Source of the DNA: DASZQY01 sp963843565
Lineage (GTDB): Bacteria > Pseudomonadota > Alphaproteobacteria > Rhizobiales > Kaistiaceae
Length of the DNA: 64,000 nt
NCBI GenBank assembly: GCA_963843565.1
Contig: CAWJKY010000004.1
Location: 434,001-498,000 of the forward strand
Direction of reading: 5' to 3'
A model generated the notes under the pieces. The model made no database searches. It worked only from the letters and a program-made list of their open reading frames with translations, and was not told the DNA's origin. This document shows positions 54,686-62,771 of this stretch, one piece after another. The position numbers and the translations under genes were made by a program. The number at the start of each line of letters is the position of its first letter. Within the stretch, counting starts at the first letter, position 1.

Positions 54686-55980
54686 GACAGGCCGGGAATC
54701 GGCACGCCGAACGTCAGCAGGATCAGCACCACGTTCAGCGTCAGCACCACCGCAGCGCCGACCCAGGCCGCGAAATTGGTCAGCCGCCGGTTCTTGAATT
54801 CGCCCATGATGTCGGCGCGGCGCGTGAACAGCACCAGCGCGATCATCGGCACCGGCAGCGCGATCGACAGGATCACCTGGCTGACGATCAGCGCCTGCGT
54901 TGCGTTGACGCCGAGGCCGACGACGACGAACGCCGGGATCATGGTCACCAGACGCCGCACCCAGATCGGGATGCGGAAGCCGACGAAGCCCTGCATGATC
55001 ATCTGGCCGGCCATGGTGCCGACCACCGAGCTCGACGTGCCCGACGCGATCAGCGAGACCAGGAAGACGCTGGCCGCCGCACCGCCGAGCAGCGGCGTCA
55101 GCGTGTGGTAGGCGGTCTCGATCTCGGAGACCTCGCTGTGGCCGGCGTGAAAGGCGGCAGCCGCCATCATCACCATGGCCATGTTGACCATCCCCGCCAC
55201 GACCAGCGCGACCACCACCTCGATGTTGGAGTAGCGCAGCACCCGGTGACGCTCGGAGGCGTTGTGGATCGGCACGCGCCCCTGGGTGAGCCCCGAATGC
55301 AGGTAGACGGCGTGGGGCATGACGGTGGCGCCGATGATACCGACCGAAATGAGCAGCGCGCCGCCGTCCGGCATGATCGGCACGAACGTGCCGTAGGCCG
55401 CGGCACCCCAGTCGACCGGGGCAATGAACATCTCGATCAGGTAACAGCCGCCGATGATCGCCACCAGCCCGCCGATGACCAGCTCCATCGGGCGGAAGCC
55501 GCCGCGGTCCAGGAGGAGAATGCCGTAGGTGACCACCGCGGTGATCGCCATGCCGGCGATCAGCGGCAGGCCGAACAGCAGCGCCAGGCCGATGGCGCCG
55601 CCGAGGAACTCGGCGAGATCGGTGGCCATCGCCGCGACCTCGCTGACCGCCCACATGACCGCGACCACCGAGCGAGGAAACTGCTCGCGGCACATCTCGG
55701 CGAGATTGGTGCCGGTGACGATGCCGAGCTTTGCCGACAGCGTCTGGAACAGCATGGCGATGAGGTTGGCGACGAGCACCACCCACAACAGCGTGTAGCC
55801 GTACCGTGCGCCGCCCTGGATGTTGGTCGCGAAGTTGCCGGGGTCCATGTAGGCGATCGAGGCGATGACCGCCGGCCCGACGAAGAAGCGCGCGTTGAGC
55901 AGACCGCGCCGCTCGCCGGAGAGAACCCCCCGGATAGCCTGCACGGCGCGCTGTGTGAGGCCCCGCTCAGCGACGGCCAC
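54682..55980 (-). CDS. mntH: Manganese/divalent metal transporter, NRAMP family
   Basis: Proton-coupled Mn(II) importer with 11 predicted helices. The TM1 motif YMDPGNFATNIQGG and the TM6 motif GATVMPHAVYLHSG are the metal-binding hallmarks. 432 residues from a GTG at 55980. A Fur/Mur-type palindrome lies about 70 bases upstream, which fits metal repression. The adjacent asd gene is unrelated. Confidence 0.93.
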   Translation of the reverse strand: MAVAERGLTQRAVQAIRGVLSGERRGLLNARFFVGPAVIASIAYMDPGNFATNIQGGARYGYTLLWVVLVANLIAMLFQTLSAKLGIVTGTNLAEMCREQFPRSVVAVMWAVSEVAAMATDLAEFLGGAIGLALLFGLPLIAGMAITAVVTYGILLLDRGGFRPMELVIGGLVAIIGGCYLIEMFIAPVDWGAAAYGTFVPIMPDGGALLISVGIIGATVMPHAVYLHSGLTQGRVPIHNASERHRVLRYSNIEVVVALVVAGMVNMAMVMMAAAAFHAGHSEVSEIETAYHTLTPLLGGAAASVFLVSLIASGTSSSVVGTMAGQMIMQGFVGFRIPIWVRRLVTMIPAFVVVGLGVNATQALIVSQVILSIALPVPMIALVLFTRRADIMGEFKNRRLTNFAAWVGAAVVLTLNVVLILLTFGVPIPGLS

Positions 55981-56045
55981 GCGGGCCTCGGCGAAGCATG
56001 GCGGGGACGCGGGGGGCGGACGGAAGACCCAAGACGAACCAATCT

Positions 56046-56066
56046 GAGAATGATAACTATTCGCAA
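56046..56066. promoter_or_regulatory. Candidate Mur/Fur operator for mntH
   Basis: GAGAATGATAACTATTCGCAA is an imperfect inverted repeat (GAATGAT...ACTATTC) like the Mur/Fur boxes described upstream of mntH in Rhizobiales. It is AT-rich within GC-rich surroundings and lies 66 bases before the mntH start. Confidence 0.5.
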
Positions 56067-56396
56067 CTTAGGGACTGGCGCATCATACGTCAACTGGCCC
56101 GCGCGGCGTAGCCGGACCGAATCCGCAAGGTGCGCTTTGACATCGCGGCGCGTTGGCGTAGAAGGAGCGCGGTTTTCGGGGGTTTTCCAATGACCGGGCC
56201 TGCCCTGCCGAACAAGGCTGACGGACCGGCGGCGCTGACCGCAACGACGGCGCTCGCGCCGAAAACCACCAAACTCACCACGTAATTCATCGCTGGCGAC
56301 CGCACGGACCATTTCCTCCCCGCGGACGCCAGCCGGGAGCGGGCGAGCGCGTCCGCAAAGTCAGAAGCGAAGACAACGAAAACCGGAGTTCGGAAC
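56067..56396. other. Intergenic region between mntH and asd
   Basis: About 330 bases upstream of asd and behind mntH's promoter area. A 31-codon plus-strand ORF (56190-56285, after a GGGGG run) and a minus-strand ORF (from 56398 or 56290) are open but show no family or clear codon bias; I do not call them genes. The asd ribosome-binding site GGAG is at its right end. Confidence 0.4.
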
Positions 56397-57431
56397 ATGG
56401 GCTACAAGGTCGCGGTGGTGGGCGCCACCGGCAACGTCGGGCGCGAGATGCTCTCGGTTCTCGACGAACGCGGCTTTCCCGCCGACGAGGTCGTCGCGGT
56501 CGCCTCGCGCCGCAGCCAGGGCACCGAGGTGTCCTTCGGCGACTCCATTCTCAAGGTGAAGACGCTCGACAATTTCGACTTCTCCGACGTCGACATCTGC
56601 CTGATGTCGGCAGGCGGCTCGGTGTCGAAGGAATGGTCGCCGAAGATCGGCCGCCAGAACTGCGTGGTCATCGATAATTCGTCGGCCTGGCGCTACGACG
56701 CCGACGTGCCGCTGATCGTGCCCGAGGTGAACGCCGACGCGATCGCCTCGTTCGGCAAGAAGAACATCATCGCCAATCCGAACTGCTCCACCGCCCAGCT
56801 GGTCGTCGCGCTGAAGCCGCTCCACGACCGCGCCCGGATCAAGCGCGTCGTCGTCGCCACCTACCAGTCGGTGTCGGGCGCGGGCAAGGACGCCATGGAC
56901 GAGCTCTTCACGCAGACGCGCGCGGTGTTCGTCTCCGACCCGGTCGAGGCGCAGAAGTTTCCCAAGCGCATCGCCTTCAACGTCATCCCCCACATCGACG
57001 TTTTCCAGGACGACGGCTTCACCCGGGAAGAATGGAAGATGGTCGCCGAGACCAAGAAGATCCTCGACCCCAAGATCAAGCTGGTGGCGACCTGCGTTCG
57101 CGTGCCGGTGTTCATCAGCCATTCCGAGGCGGTGGCGATCGAATTCGAGAACCCGATCAGTGCCGACGAGGCGCGCGACATCCTGCGCGAGTCGCCCGGC
57201 TGCCTGGTCGTCGACAAGCGCGAGCCGGGCGGCTACGTGACCCCGGTCGAGGCGGCCGGCGAGGACGCCACCTACATCAGCCGCATTCGCGAGGACCCGA
57301 CCGTCGACAACGGGCTGATGCTGTGGGTCGTCTCCGACAATCTCCGCAAGGGCGCCGCGCTGAACGCGGTCCAGATCGCCGAGGTGCTGGTCAACCGCAA
57401 GCTGATCCAGCCCAAGCGCAAGGCGGCCTGA
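56397..57431 (+). CDS. asd: Aspartate-semialdehyde dehydrogenase
   Basis: Second step of the aspartate pathway to lysine, threonine and methionine. YKVAVVGATGNVGREMLSVL, the active-site cysteine in NPNCSTAQLVVALKPL near residue 128, and the catalytic His region VFISHSEAVAIEFE. 344 residues; GGAG stands 8 bases before the ATG. Confidence 0.96.
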   Translation: MGYKVAVVGATGNVGREMLSVLDERGFPADEVVAVASRRSQGTEVSFGDSILKVKTLDNFDFSDVDICLMSAGGSVSKEWSPKIGRQNCVVIDNSSAWRYDADVPLIVPEVNADAIASFGKKNIIANPNCSTAQLVVALKPLHDRARIKRVVVATYQSVSGAGKDAMDELFTQTRAVFVSDPVEAQKFPKRIAFNVIPHIDVFQDDGFTREEWKMVAETKKILDPKIKLVATCVRVPVFISHSEAVAIEFENPISADEARDILRESPGCLVVDKREPGGYVTPVEAAGEDATYISRIREDPTVDNGLMLWVVSDNLRKGAALNAVQIAEVLVNRKLIQPKRKAA

Positions 57432-57453
57432 GCGGCAGGCGAGCGCTCCCCCG

Positions 57454-57873
57454 GTGTCCGCCGCCGGACCCGATAGGCGTTCGTTCCGCCACTGGGGCGG
57501 GTTCGTCCTCTCGGGCGGCACGGCGTTCCTGATCGACGCTGGCATCACCACCTTTCTGATCCACGTCGCCCGCCTCGACCCGTTCTCGGCGCGCTTGATC
57601 GCCATCTCCATCGCCATGGTCGTGGCGTGGCTGATGCACCGCACGATCACGTTCGCGGTCAAGGCGCCGCCGTCGCTCCGCGAGTTCATGAAGTTCGCCG
57701 CGGTCGCCTGGAGCGCCAACGCGCTGAACTACGCGATCTACGTGGTGATCCTGCTGGTGTGGCCGGCGACCTGGCCGCTGGCGGCGCTGGTCGCCAGCAC
57801 CGGCGTCGCGACGGTTGCCTCCTATCTCGGCTTCCGCCTCGGCGTCTTCCGCAAACCCCCTCCCCCAGCCTGA
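57454..57873 (+). CDS. GtrA-family membrane protein
   Basis: 139 residues from a GTG, with four transmembrane helices. FVLSGGTAFLIDAGITTFLI, the motif AMVVAWLMHRTITFAVK (family W-x-x-N/H-R-x-x-T-F), and YLGFRLGVFR near the end fit the GtrA family, which often helps move lipid-linked sugars across the membrane. Substrate unknown. Its 3' end overlaps the convergent pyridoxal kinase gene by 52 bases. Confidence 0.85.
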   Translation: MSAAGPDRRSFRHWGGFVLSGGTAFLIDAGITTFLIHVARLDPFSARLIAISIAMVVAWLMHRTITFAVKAPPSLREFMKFAAVAWSANALNYAIYVVILLVWPATWPLAALVASTGVATVASYLGFRLGVFRKPPPPA

Positions 57874-58709
57874 GCGAGCGGCGCGAGCGTCACGCCGCTG
57901 GGGGGTGCCAGGAAGGCGCCCTGTCCGGCCGCGAGTGGCATTTCGTCGGCGCCGGTCTCGGCCGCGAGGTCGATGAGGGCCAGCACCGACGACAGCGCCC
58001 GCTCCACCGCCACCACAGGCGGAGCGCCGTCGAGGCGATGGCCGAGATGCAGCGCGGCGAACAGGTCGCCGGTGCCGTGCGGCGCCTCGGCGACCCGGCG
58101 GTGGGTGGCGAGATGCGCCTCGTCACCGGCGATAACCGCCGTACCGATCTCGCCCGCCGGAGCAAACGCGGACGTCACGACGGTTTCCGCGACGCCGAGG
58201 CGACGCGACGCGGCAACGACGTCGGCGTTGTTGGCGAGGTCGCGGCCGGTGAGCCAGGCGAGTTCATGGCGGTTGGGGGTGGTAATATCGGCAAGCGGCA
58301 AGAGGCGGTCACGGATCGCTTCGGCGACCGCCGGCGGCTGGAACAACCCGTCGCTGTCGCCGACGATCGGATCGCAAAGGTAGATCGCCCGGCGGTTGGC
58401 CTGCCTGGCGGCTTCGACGAGGTCGGCAATCGGACCCGCCTGTTCGGCACTTCCTAGGTAACCTGAGAGAACGGCGCCCACCTCACCCAGCCATGGCGCC
58501 CCGGCAAGGTCGGCAAGCTGGCTTCGGAAGGCGGCCGCATCGGCCGCGATGCGCGTCGCGCGGCCATGGCCGAGATGCCAGGGAAAGGCCACGGTCGGCA
58601 CCGACCAGACCGGAAAGCCCATGCGTTCCAGCACGAACACGCTCGCCCGGCCGCCGACCGACCCGCGCACCACATGGCTGTTGATGACGATGATGGCCGG
58701 CTTCGCCAT
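57822..58709 (-). CDS. pdxY: Pyridoxal kinase
   Basis: Salvage of vitamin B6. PfkB/ribokinase-fold: IIVINSHVVRGSVGGRASVF at the N-terminus, CDPIVGD..G, ITTPNRHELAWLTG and the catalytic GTGDLFAALHLGHRL near residue 225. The ATG at 58709 gives 295 residues; an in-frame ATG at 58730 is the alternative. The C-terminal extension after SGVTLAPL overlaps GtrA's 3' end on the other strand. Confidence 0.88.
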   Translation of the reverse strand: MAKPAIIVINSHVVRGSVGGRASVFVLERMGFPVWSVPTVAFPWHLGHGRATRIAADAAAFRSQLADLAGAPWLGEVGAVLSGYLGSAEQAGPIADLVEAARQANRRAIYLCDPIVGDSDGLFQPPAVAEAIRDRLLPLADITTPNRHELAWLTGRDLANNADVVAASRRLGVAETVVTSAFAPAGEIGTAVIAGDEAHLATHRRVAEAPHGTGDLFAALHLGHRLDGAPPVVAVERALSSVLALIDLAAETGADEMPLAAGQGAFLAPPSGVTLAPLAQAGGGGLRKTPRRKPR

Positions 58710-58816
58710 GGTGCCTGTGACCTCGTTCATGCCGCGGCCCGCCCCGGACGCAATTGAATGGAGCAAAGCCGGCGTCCTTTGATAGTCTCGCATTCGCGGC
58801 AAGGACAATTGAGAGA

Positions 58817-59764
58817 ATGCAGACGAGACGCGAAATCAGCGCGCGCCCCCGCCGCAGCGCCCTCTACGTCCCTGGATCGAACGCCCGCGCCCTCGACAAG
58901 GCGAAGGAGGTGCCGGCCGACGTTCTGATCTTCGATCTGGAGGATTCGGTCGCCGCGACCGTGAAGGACCGCGCCCGCGCCGCCGTTGGCGACGTGGTGA
59001 CGTCCCTCCTCGGCGGGTCGCGTGAGATCGTCGTGCGCATCAACGCGCTCGACACGCCGTGGGTCGCCCGCGATATCGCGGCGGTATCGGCGATCCACCC
59101 GGACGCCGTGTTGATCCCCAAGGTCGCGCGCACCGACGACGTGCGCCGCGCCCGCGCCGCGCTCGCCGCCGCCGGCGCCCCCCGCGACATGCCGCTGTGG
59201 GTGATGATCGAAACGCCGGTCGGCGTCCTCAACGCCGCCGCCATCGGCGCCGTCGCCGCCCTCCCCGCCCCGGCGGTCACCTGCTTCGTCATCGGCACCA
59301 ACGATCTCGCCGCCGGAATCGGCGCCCCGCCCCGCCCCGACCGGTTCGCGCTGCTGCCCTCGCTGCAGCAAACCCTGCTCGCCGCGCGCGCCCACAACCT
59401 TGCCATCCTCGATGGCACCTTCAACGACCTCGACGACCGCAACGGGCTGCGCGCCGAGTGCAGGCAGGGCCGCGACATGGGACTGGACGGCAAGACCGTG
59501 GTGCATCCAAGCCAGGTGCCGGTCGCCAACGAAACGTTCGCGCCCAGTGGCGACGAGATCGCCTGGGCGCGTCAGGTGGTCGAGGCGTTCGCGCTTCCCG
59601 ACAACGTCGGTCTCGAGGTCCTGCGCCTTTCCGGCCGCATGGTCGAGCGGCTGCACGAACGCGCCGCGCGCCGCACGCTCGCCATCGCCGACGCCATTGC
59701 CGAGCTCGACAAATCGATGAAGAACCGGGCGCCGGCGCCAGCGCCCCGCAAGGAAGCCAGCTAG
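58817..59764 (+). CDS. CitE-like CoA ester lyase (HpcH/HpaI aldolase family)
   Basis: 315 residues. RRSALYVPGSNARALDKAKE, ADVLIFDLEDSVA (metal-binding E/D), PLWVMIETPVGVLNA and CFVIGTNDLAAGIG are typical of citrate-lyase beta subunit-like proteins, which include malyl-CoA lyase and (3S)-malyl-CoA thioesterase. No citrate lyase alpha/gamma genes are nearby, so a stand-alone malyl-CoA-type activity is more likely than citrate lyase. Start ATG 58817 after GAGAGA. Confidence 0.85.
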   Translation: MQTRREISARPRRSALYVPGSNARALDKAKEVPADVLIFDLEDSVAATVKDRARAAVGDVVTSLLGGSREIVVRINALDTPWVARDIAAVSAIHPDAVLIPKVARTDDVRRARAALAAAGAPRDMPLWVMIETPVGVLNAAAIGAVAALPAPAVTCFVIGTNDLAAGIGAPPRPDRFALLPSLQQTLLAARAHNLAILDGTFNDLDDRNGLRAECRQGRDMGLDGKTVVHPSQVPVANETFAPSGDEIAWARQVVEAFALPDNVGLEVLRLSGRMVERLHERAARRTLAIADAIAELDKSMKNRAPAPAPRKEAS

Positions 59765-59768
59765 GGTC

Positions 59769-60374
59769 TCAGATCCAGGGACGCTCGGCAGCGGCCTTCT
59801 TCTCGAAGGCGCCGATGTCGCCGGCTTTCTCCAGGGTCAGGCCGACTTCGTCGAGGCCGTTCAACAGACAGTGCTTCTTGAACGCATCGACCTCGAAGTG
59901 GACGGTACCGCCGTCCGGCCCGGTGATCTCCTGCTTCTCGAGGTCGACCGCCAGGCGCGCGTTGGCGCCGCGCTGGGCATCGTCCATGAGCTTGTCGAGA
60001 TCTTCCTTCGACACGCGGATCGGCAGGATCCCGTTCTTGAAGCAGTTGTTGTAGAAGATGTCGCCGAAGCGCGTCGAGATGACCACGCGGATGCCGTAGT
60101 CGAGGAGCGCCCACGGCGCATGTTCGCGGCTCGACCCGCAGCCGAAGTTGTCGCCGGCAACCAGAATCTGGGCGTGCGCGTAGGCCGGCTTGTTCAGCAC
60201 GAAATCCGGGTTCGGCGAACCGTCGTCGTTGTAGCGCAGCTCGGCGAACAGGCCCTTGGCGAGACCGGTGCGGGCGATCGTCTTGAGATAGTCCTTCGGG
60301 ATGATCATGTCGGTGTCGACATTGAGCATGTCGAGGGGCGCGGCGACCGAGGTGAGCGTGGTGAACTTGTCCAT
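59769..60374 (-). CDS. leuD: 3-isopropylmalate dehydratase small subunit
   Basis: Pairs with LeuC to isomerise isopropylmalate. MDKFTTLTSVAAPLDMLNVD, TDMIIPKDYLKTI, GDNFGCGSSREHAPWALLDY and FYNNCFKNGILPI are conserved. 201 residues. leuC is 2.4 kb to the right on the same strand; the deoD, b561 and metalloprotease genes lie between. Confidence 0.96.
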   Translation of the reverse strand: MDKFTTLTSVAAPLDMLNVDTDMIIPKDYLKTIARTGLAKGLFAELRYNDDGSPNPDFVLNKPAYAHAQILVAGDNFGCGSSREHAPWALLDYGIRVVISTRFGDIFYNNCFKNGILPIRVSKEDLDKLMDDAQRGANARLAVDLEKQEITGPDGGTVHFEVDAFKKHCLLNGLDEVGLTLEKAGDIGAFEKKAAAERPWI

Positions 60375-60443
60375 GAGCCTGTTCCTTTCGGGCGCTTCTC
60401 ATGCGACGCTCGGCGCTCAACGTCAAGCCGCGAGGAAGCGCCG

Positions 60444-61154
60444 GTGACACCGCACAACTCCGCCGGGAAGGGCGACTACGCCGATGCCGTTCTGCTGCCC
60501 GGCGACCCGCTGAGGGCCAAGTGGATCGCCGAGACGTTTCTCGACGCCCCGCGCCTCGTCAACAGCGTGCGCAACTGCCTCGGCTACACCGGCACCTACA
60601 AGGGCAAGCCGGTCAGCGTCCAGGCGACCGGCATGGGCCAGCCATCGCTCGCCATCTACGTTCACGAGCTGATGACCGCCTATGACGTCAAGACGCTGAT
60701 CCGCGTCGGCACCTGCGGCGGTCTCGGCGCCGACGTGAAGCTTCGCGACATCGTCATCGCGTCGACGGCCAGCACCGACTCGGCCATGAACCGCGACGTC
60801 TTCGGCATGTACAACTTCGCCCCGACCGCGGACTTCGGCCTGTTACGCAAGGCGGTCGAGACGGCGGAAGCGCGCGGCCTCGACTGGCACGTCGGCGGCA
60901 TCGTCTCGAGCGACGTTTTCTATCACCCGGACGGGCTCAAGGTTTACGAGGTGCTCCAGCGCCACGGCGTGCTCGGCGTCGAGATGGAGACCGCGACGCT
61001 CTACACCCTCGCCGCCCGCCACCAGCGCCGCGCCGTATCGATCTGCGCGGTGTCCGATTCGCTGGTCACGTCGGAGGCGCTGACCCCCGACGAGCGCGCC
61101 TCATCGCTGGAAGCGATGGCCGAACTCGCCCTGACGGTGGCGACCGCAGCCTAG
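60444..61154 (+). CDS. deoD: Purine nucleoside phosphorylase, DeoD type
   Basis: Reversibly phosphorolyses purine nucleosides. DYADAVLLPGDPLRAKWIAE, QATGMGQPSLAIYVHEL, RVGTCGGL, VLGVEMETATLYTLAA and ICAVSDS are family motifs. Start GTG at 60444 with GAGGA about 7 bases upstream; 236 residues, the family norm. Divergent from leuD (69 bases). Its stop shares CTAG with the convergent b561 gene. Confidence 0.94.
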   Translation: MTPHNSAGKGDYADAVLLPGDPLRAKWIAETFLDAPRLVNSVRNCLGYTGTYKGKPVSVQATGMGQPSLAIYVHELMTAYDVKTLIRVGTCGGLGADVKLRDIVIASTASTDSAMNRDVFGMYNFAPTADFGLLRKAVETAEARGLDWHVGGIVSSDVFYHPDGLKVYEVLQRHGVLGVEMETATLYTLAARHQRRAVSICAVSDSLVTSEALTPDERASSLEAMAELALTVATAA

Positions 61155-61666
61155 GCCGGGGCGCCCGGCAGCATCGCCCGCAACACGCCGTCCTTGCGGA
61201 AGTAATGGTGGAACAACGCCGCCACCGCATGCCCGCCGGCGAGCCAGATGATGCCCGTGCCCATGAGCTGGTGGATTTCCATGATCTGGTGGCCGAGGCT
61301 CCGCGAGAGGGTGAAGTACGGGCCAAGGGCGAAGCCATAGACCGCGATTTCGTGGCCTTCCAGCCACGAGCCGACCATGGCGCTCGCCGGGATCGCGAGC
61401 AGCAGCACGTAGAGCAGCGCGTGCACGGCGCGCGAGGAAACTGTGCTCAGCGTCGACAATTCGTGGCTGGGGCGACGATCGAGCAGCCGCCACAGAAGCC
61501 TGAGGGCGACGATCACGAAGACGGAAAAGCCCAGCGTTTCATGCAACGCGCCACCGTGGTGGCTGGCGGTGAACCAGGCGGCGGCGACAAGGGCGGCGGT
61601 CAGCCAGTGAAAACCCTGCGCCACGGTGCCGTAGCGAAGGTGTGAACCGAACAGGGACATGCTCAT
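61151..61666 (-). CDS. Cytochrome b561-family protein
   Basis: 171 residues, four transmembrane helices with histidines placed to bind haem: GFHWLTAALV, LHETLGFSVF, HALLYVLLLAIPA and IHQLMGTGIIWLAGGHAVAA. Bacterial b561 proteins pass electrons across the inner membrane and some are superoxide:quinone oxidoreductases. Start ATG 61666 or 61660. Confidence 0.87.
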   Translation of the reverse strand: MSMSLFGSHLRYGTVAQGFHWLTAALVAAAWFTASHHGGALHETLGFSVFVIVALRLLWRLLDRRPSHELSTLSTVSSRAVHALLYVLLLAIPASAMVGSWLEGHEIAVYGFALGPYFTLSRSLGHQIMEIHQLMGTGIIWLAGGHAVAALFHHYFRKDGVLRAMLPGAPA

Positions 61667-61750
61667 ACAATCCGGGTTGGGAGGAACCAGACACCACCGT
61701 CACGGACGGCGGCGCGGTTCCCTACGCAGGCCCGCCTTGCAACACGCTGA

Positions 61751-62161
61751 CTACCCGGCGTCAGCCTCGAGCTGTTCCATGTCGTCGTCGGAAAGGCCGA
61801 AATGGTGGCCGATTTCGTGGACCAGCACGTGGGTCACGACCGCTCCGAGGGTCTCCTCGTTTTCGGCCCAGTAGTCGAGGATCGGGCGACGATAGAGCCA
61901 GATCATGTTGGGCATCTGCCCGGTCAGGGGAACGGCGTTGTCGTGGGCCATCCCGACCCCCTGGAAGAGGCCGAGGATATCGAAATCCGACTCGGCCTCG
62001 AGTTCCTCCAGCACACTCGGCTCGGGAAATTCCGCCACGCGGAACTGGATATCGCCGGCCAGCTCGCGGAATTCGCGCGGCAGTTCCGAAAACGCGATCC
62101 GCGCAATCGCGCCGATGTCGTCCAGGGAGGGTGCCAGCCGGTCGCGGAAATCGTCAGCCAT
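61751..62161 (-). CDS. Small zincin-like metallopeptidase-family protein
   Basis: 136 residues. VTHVLVHEIGHHFGLSDDDM near the C-terminus holds HExxH with a following acidic segment, as in the PF06262-type (minimal zincin) family; MIWLYRRPILDYWAEN is also typical. No signal peptide. It lies between b561 and the proline-rich gene. Substrate unknown. Confidence 0.85.
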   Translation of the reverse strand: MADDFRDRLAPSLDDIGAIARIAFSELPREFRELAGDIQFRVAEFPEPSVLEELEAESDFDILGLFQGVGMAHDNAVPLTGQMPNMIWLYRRPILDYWAENEETLGAVVTHVLVHEIGHHFGLSDDDMEQLEADAG

Positions 62162-62354
62162 GGGTCAGACACTCGGCGCCGGCGGGGGCGCCGGTCAAGC
62201 GGGCGTTCACGAATATGGCGCTCCGCTGAACGTCGGATGAACGGTCCCCTCAGGCTGGGTTAACAGAGCATGGCCATAATCCGGCTTCACAGTCGGCGGA
62301 CGGATCGACCGATCCGGGGACAAAGGGCCGACCGCACACCGAGGACTGTCTATC

Positions 62355-62699
62355 ATGCTTGCGAGAACCCTTTTGGCGACCGCCGCGCTTGGCATGATCG
62401 CCGCGACGACTTTGCCGGTCACGGCTTCGGCGCAGGTGGCCAAACCTGACGTCGTCGTGCCCGGGCCGGGCTATTACCCGCCGCCGGTCTACTATCCCGC
62501 ACCGCCCCCGCCGGCCCCGTGGTGGTCGCGCCGCCCGCCGCCGCCGAGTTGGGGCTACTACGCGCCCCCGCCGCCGGTGGTCTACTACCCCGCGCCGCCT
62601 CCGCCGCGCATCTACCGCCGTCCGCCGCCGTATTGGGGGTATCCGCCGCCACCGCGTTGGCACTACCCGCCGGACCATCGCAATTGGCCGACGGGCTGA
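62355..62699 (+). CDS. Exported Pro/Tyr-rich protein
   Basis: 114 residues: signal peptide (MLARTLLATAALGMIAATTL then PVTASAQ), then a mature part made almost only of Pro, Tyr, Trp and Arg with PPPP-containing repeats such as YYPPPVYYPAPPPP and YYAPPPPVVYYPAPPPP. Such low-complexity secreted proteins occur in Rhizobiales but have no established role. It is followed 32 bases later by a strong terminator. Confidence 0.75.
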   Translation: MLARTLLATAALGMIAATTLPVTASAQVAKPDVVVPGPGYYPPPVYYPAPPPPAPWWSRRPPPPSWGYYAPPPPVVYYPAPPPPRIYRRPPPYWGYPPPPRWHYPPDHRNWPTG

Positions 62700-62731
62700 G
62701 CCGGCTTCGGACCCAAACGTGATCTGACGAT

Positions 62732-62763
62732 GCCCCGCCCGAGCCAATCGGGCGGGGCTTTTT
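62732..62763 (+). terminator. Intrinsic terminator after the Pro/Tyr-rich gene
   Basis: GCCCCGCCCGA (62732-62742) pairs perfectly with TCGGGCGGGGC (62748-62758), loop GCCAA, then TTTTT. The run of T lies only on the plus strand, so it ends the rightward gene rather than leuC. Confidence 0.88.
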
Positions 62764-62771
62764 CGTTGGCC

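Noticed and set aside
56090..56398. Small ORFs on both strands between mntH and asd
   Set aside because: No family, weak start signals and overlap with probable regulatory DNA; not enough to call a gene.
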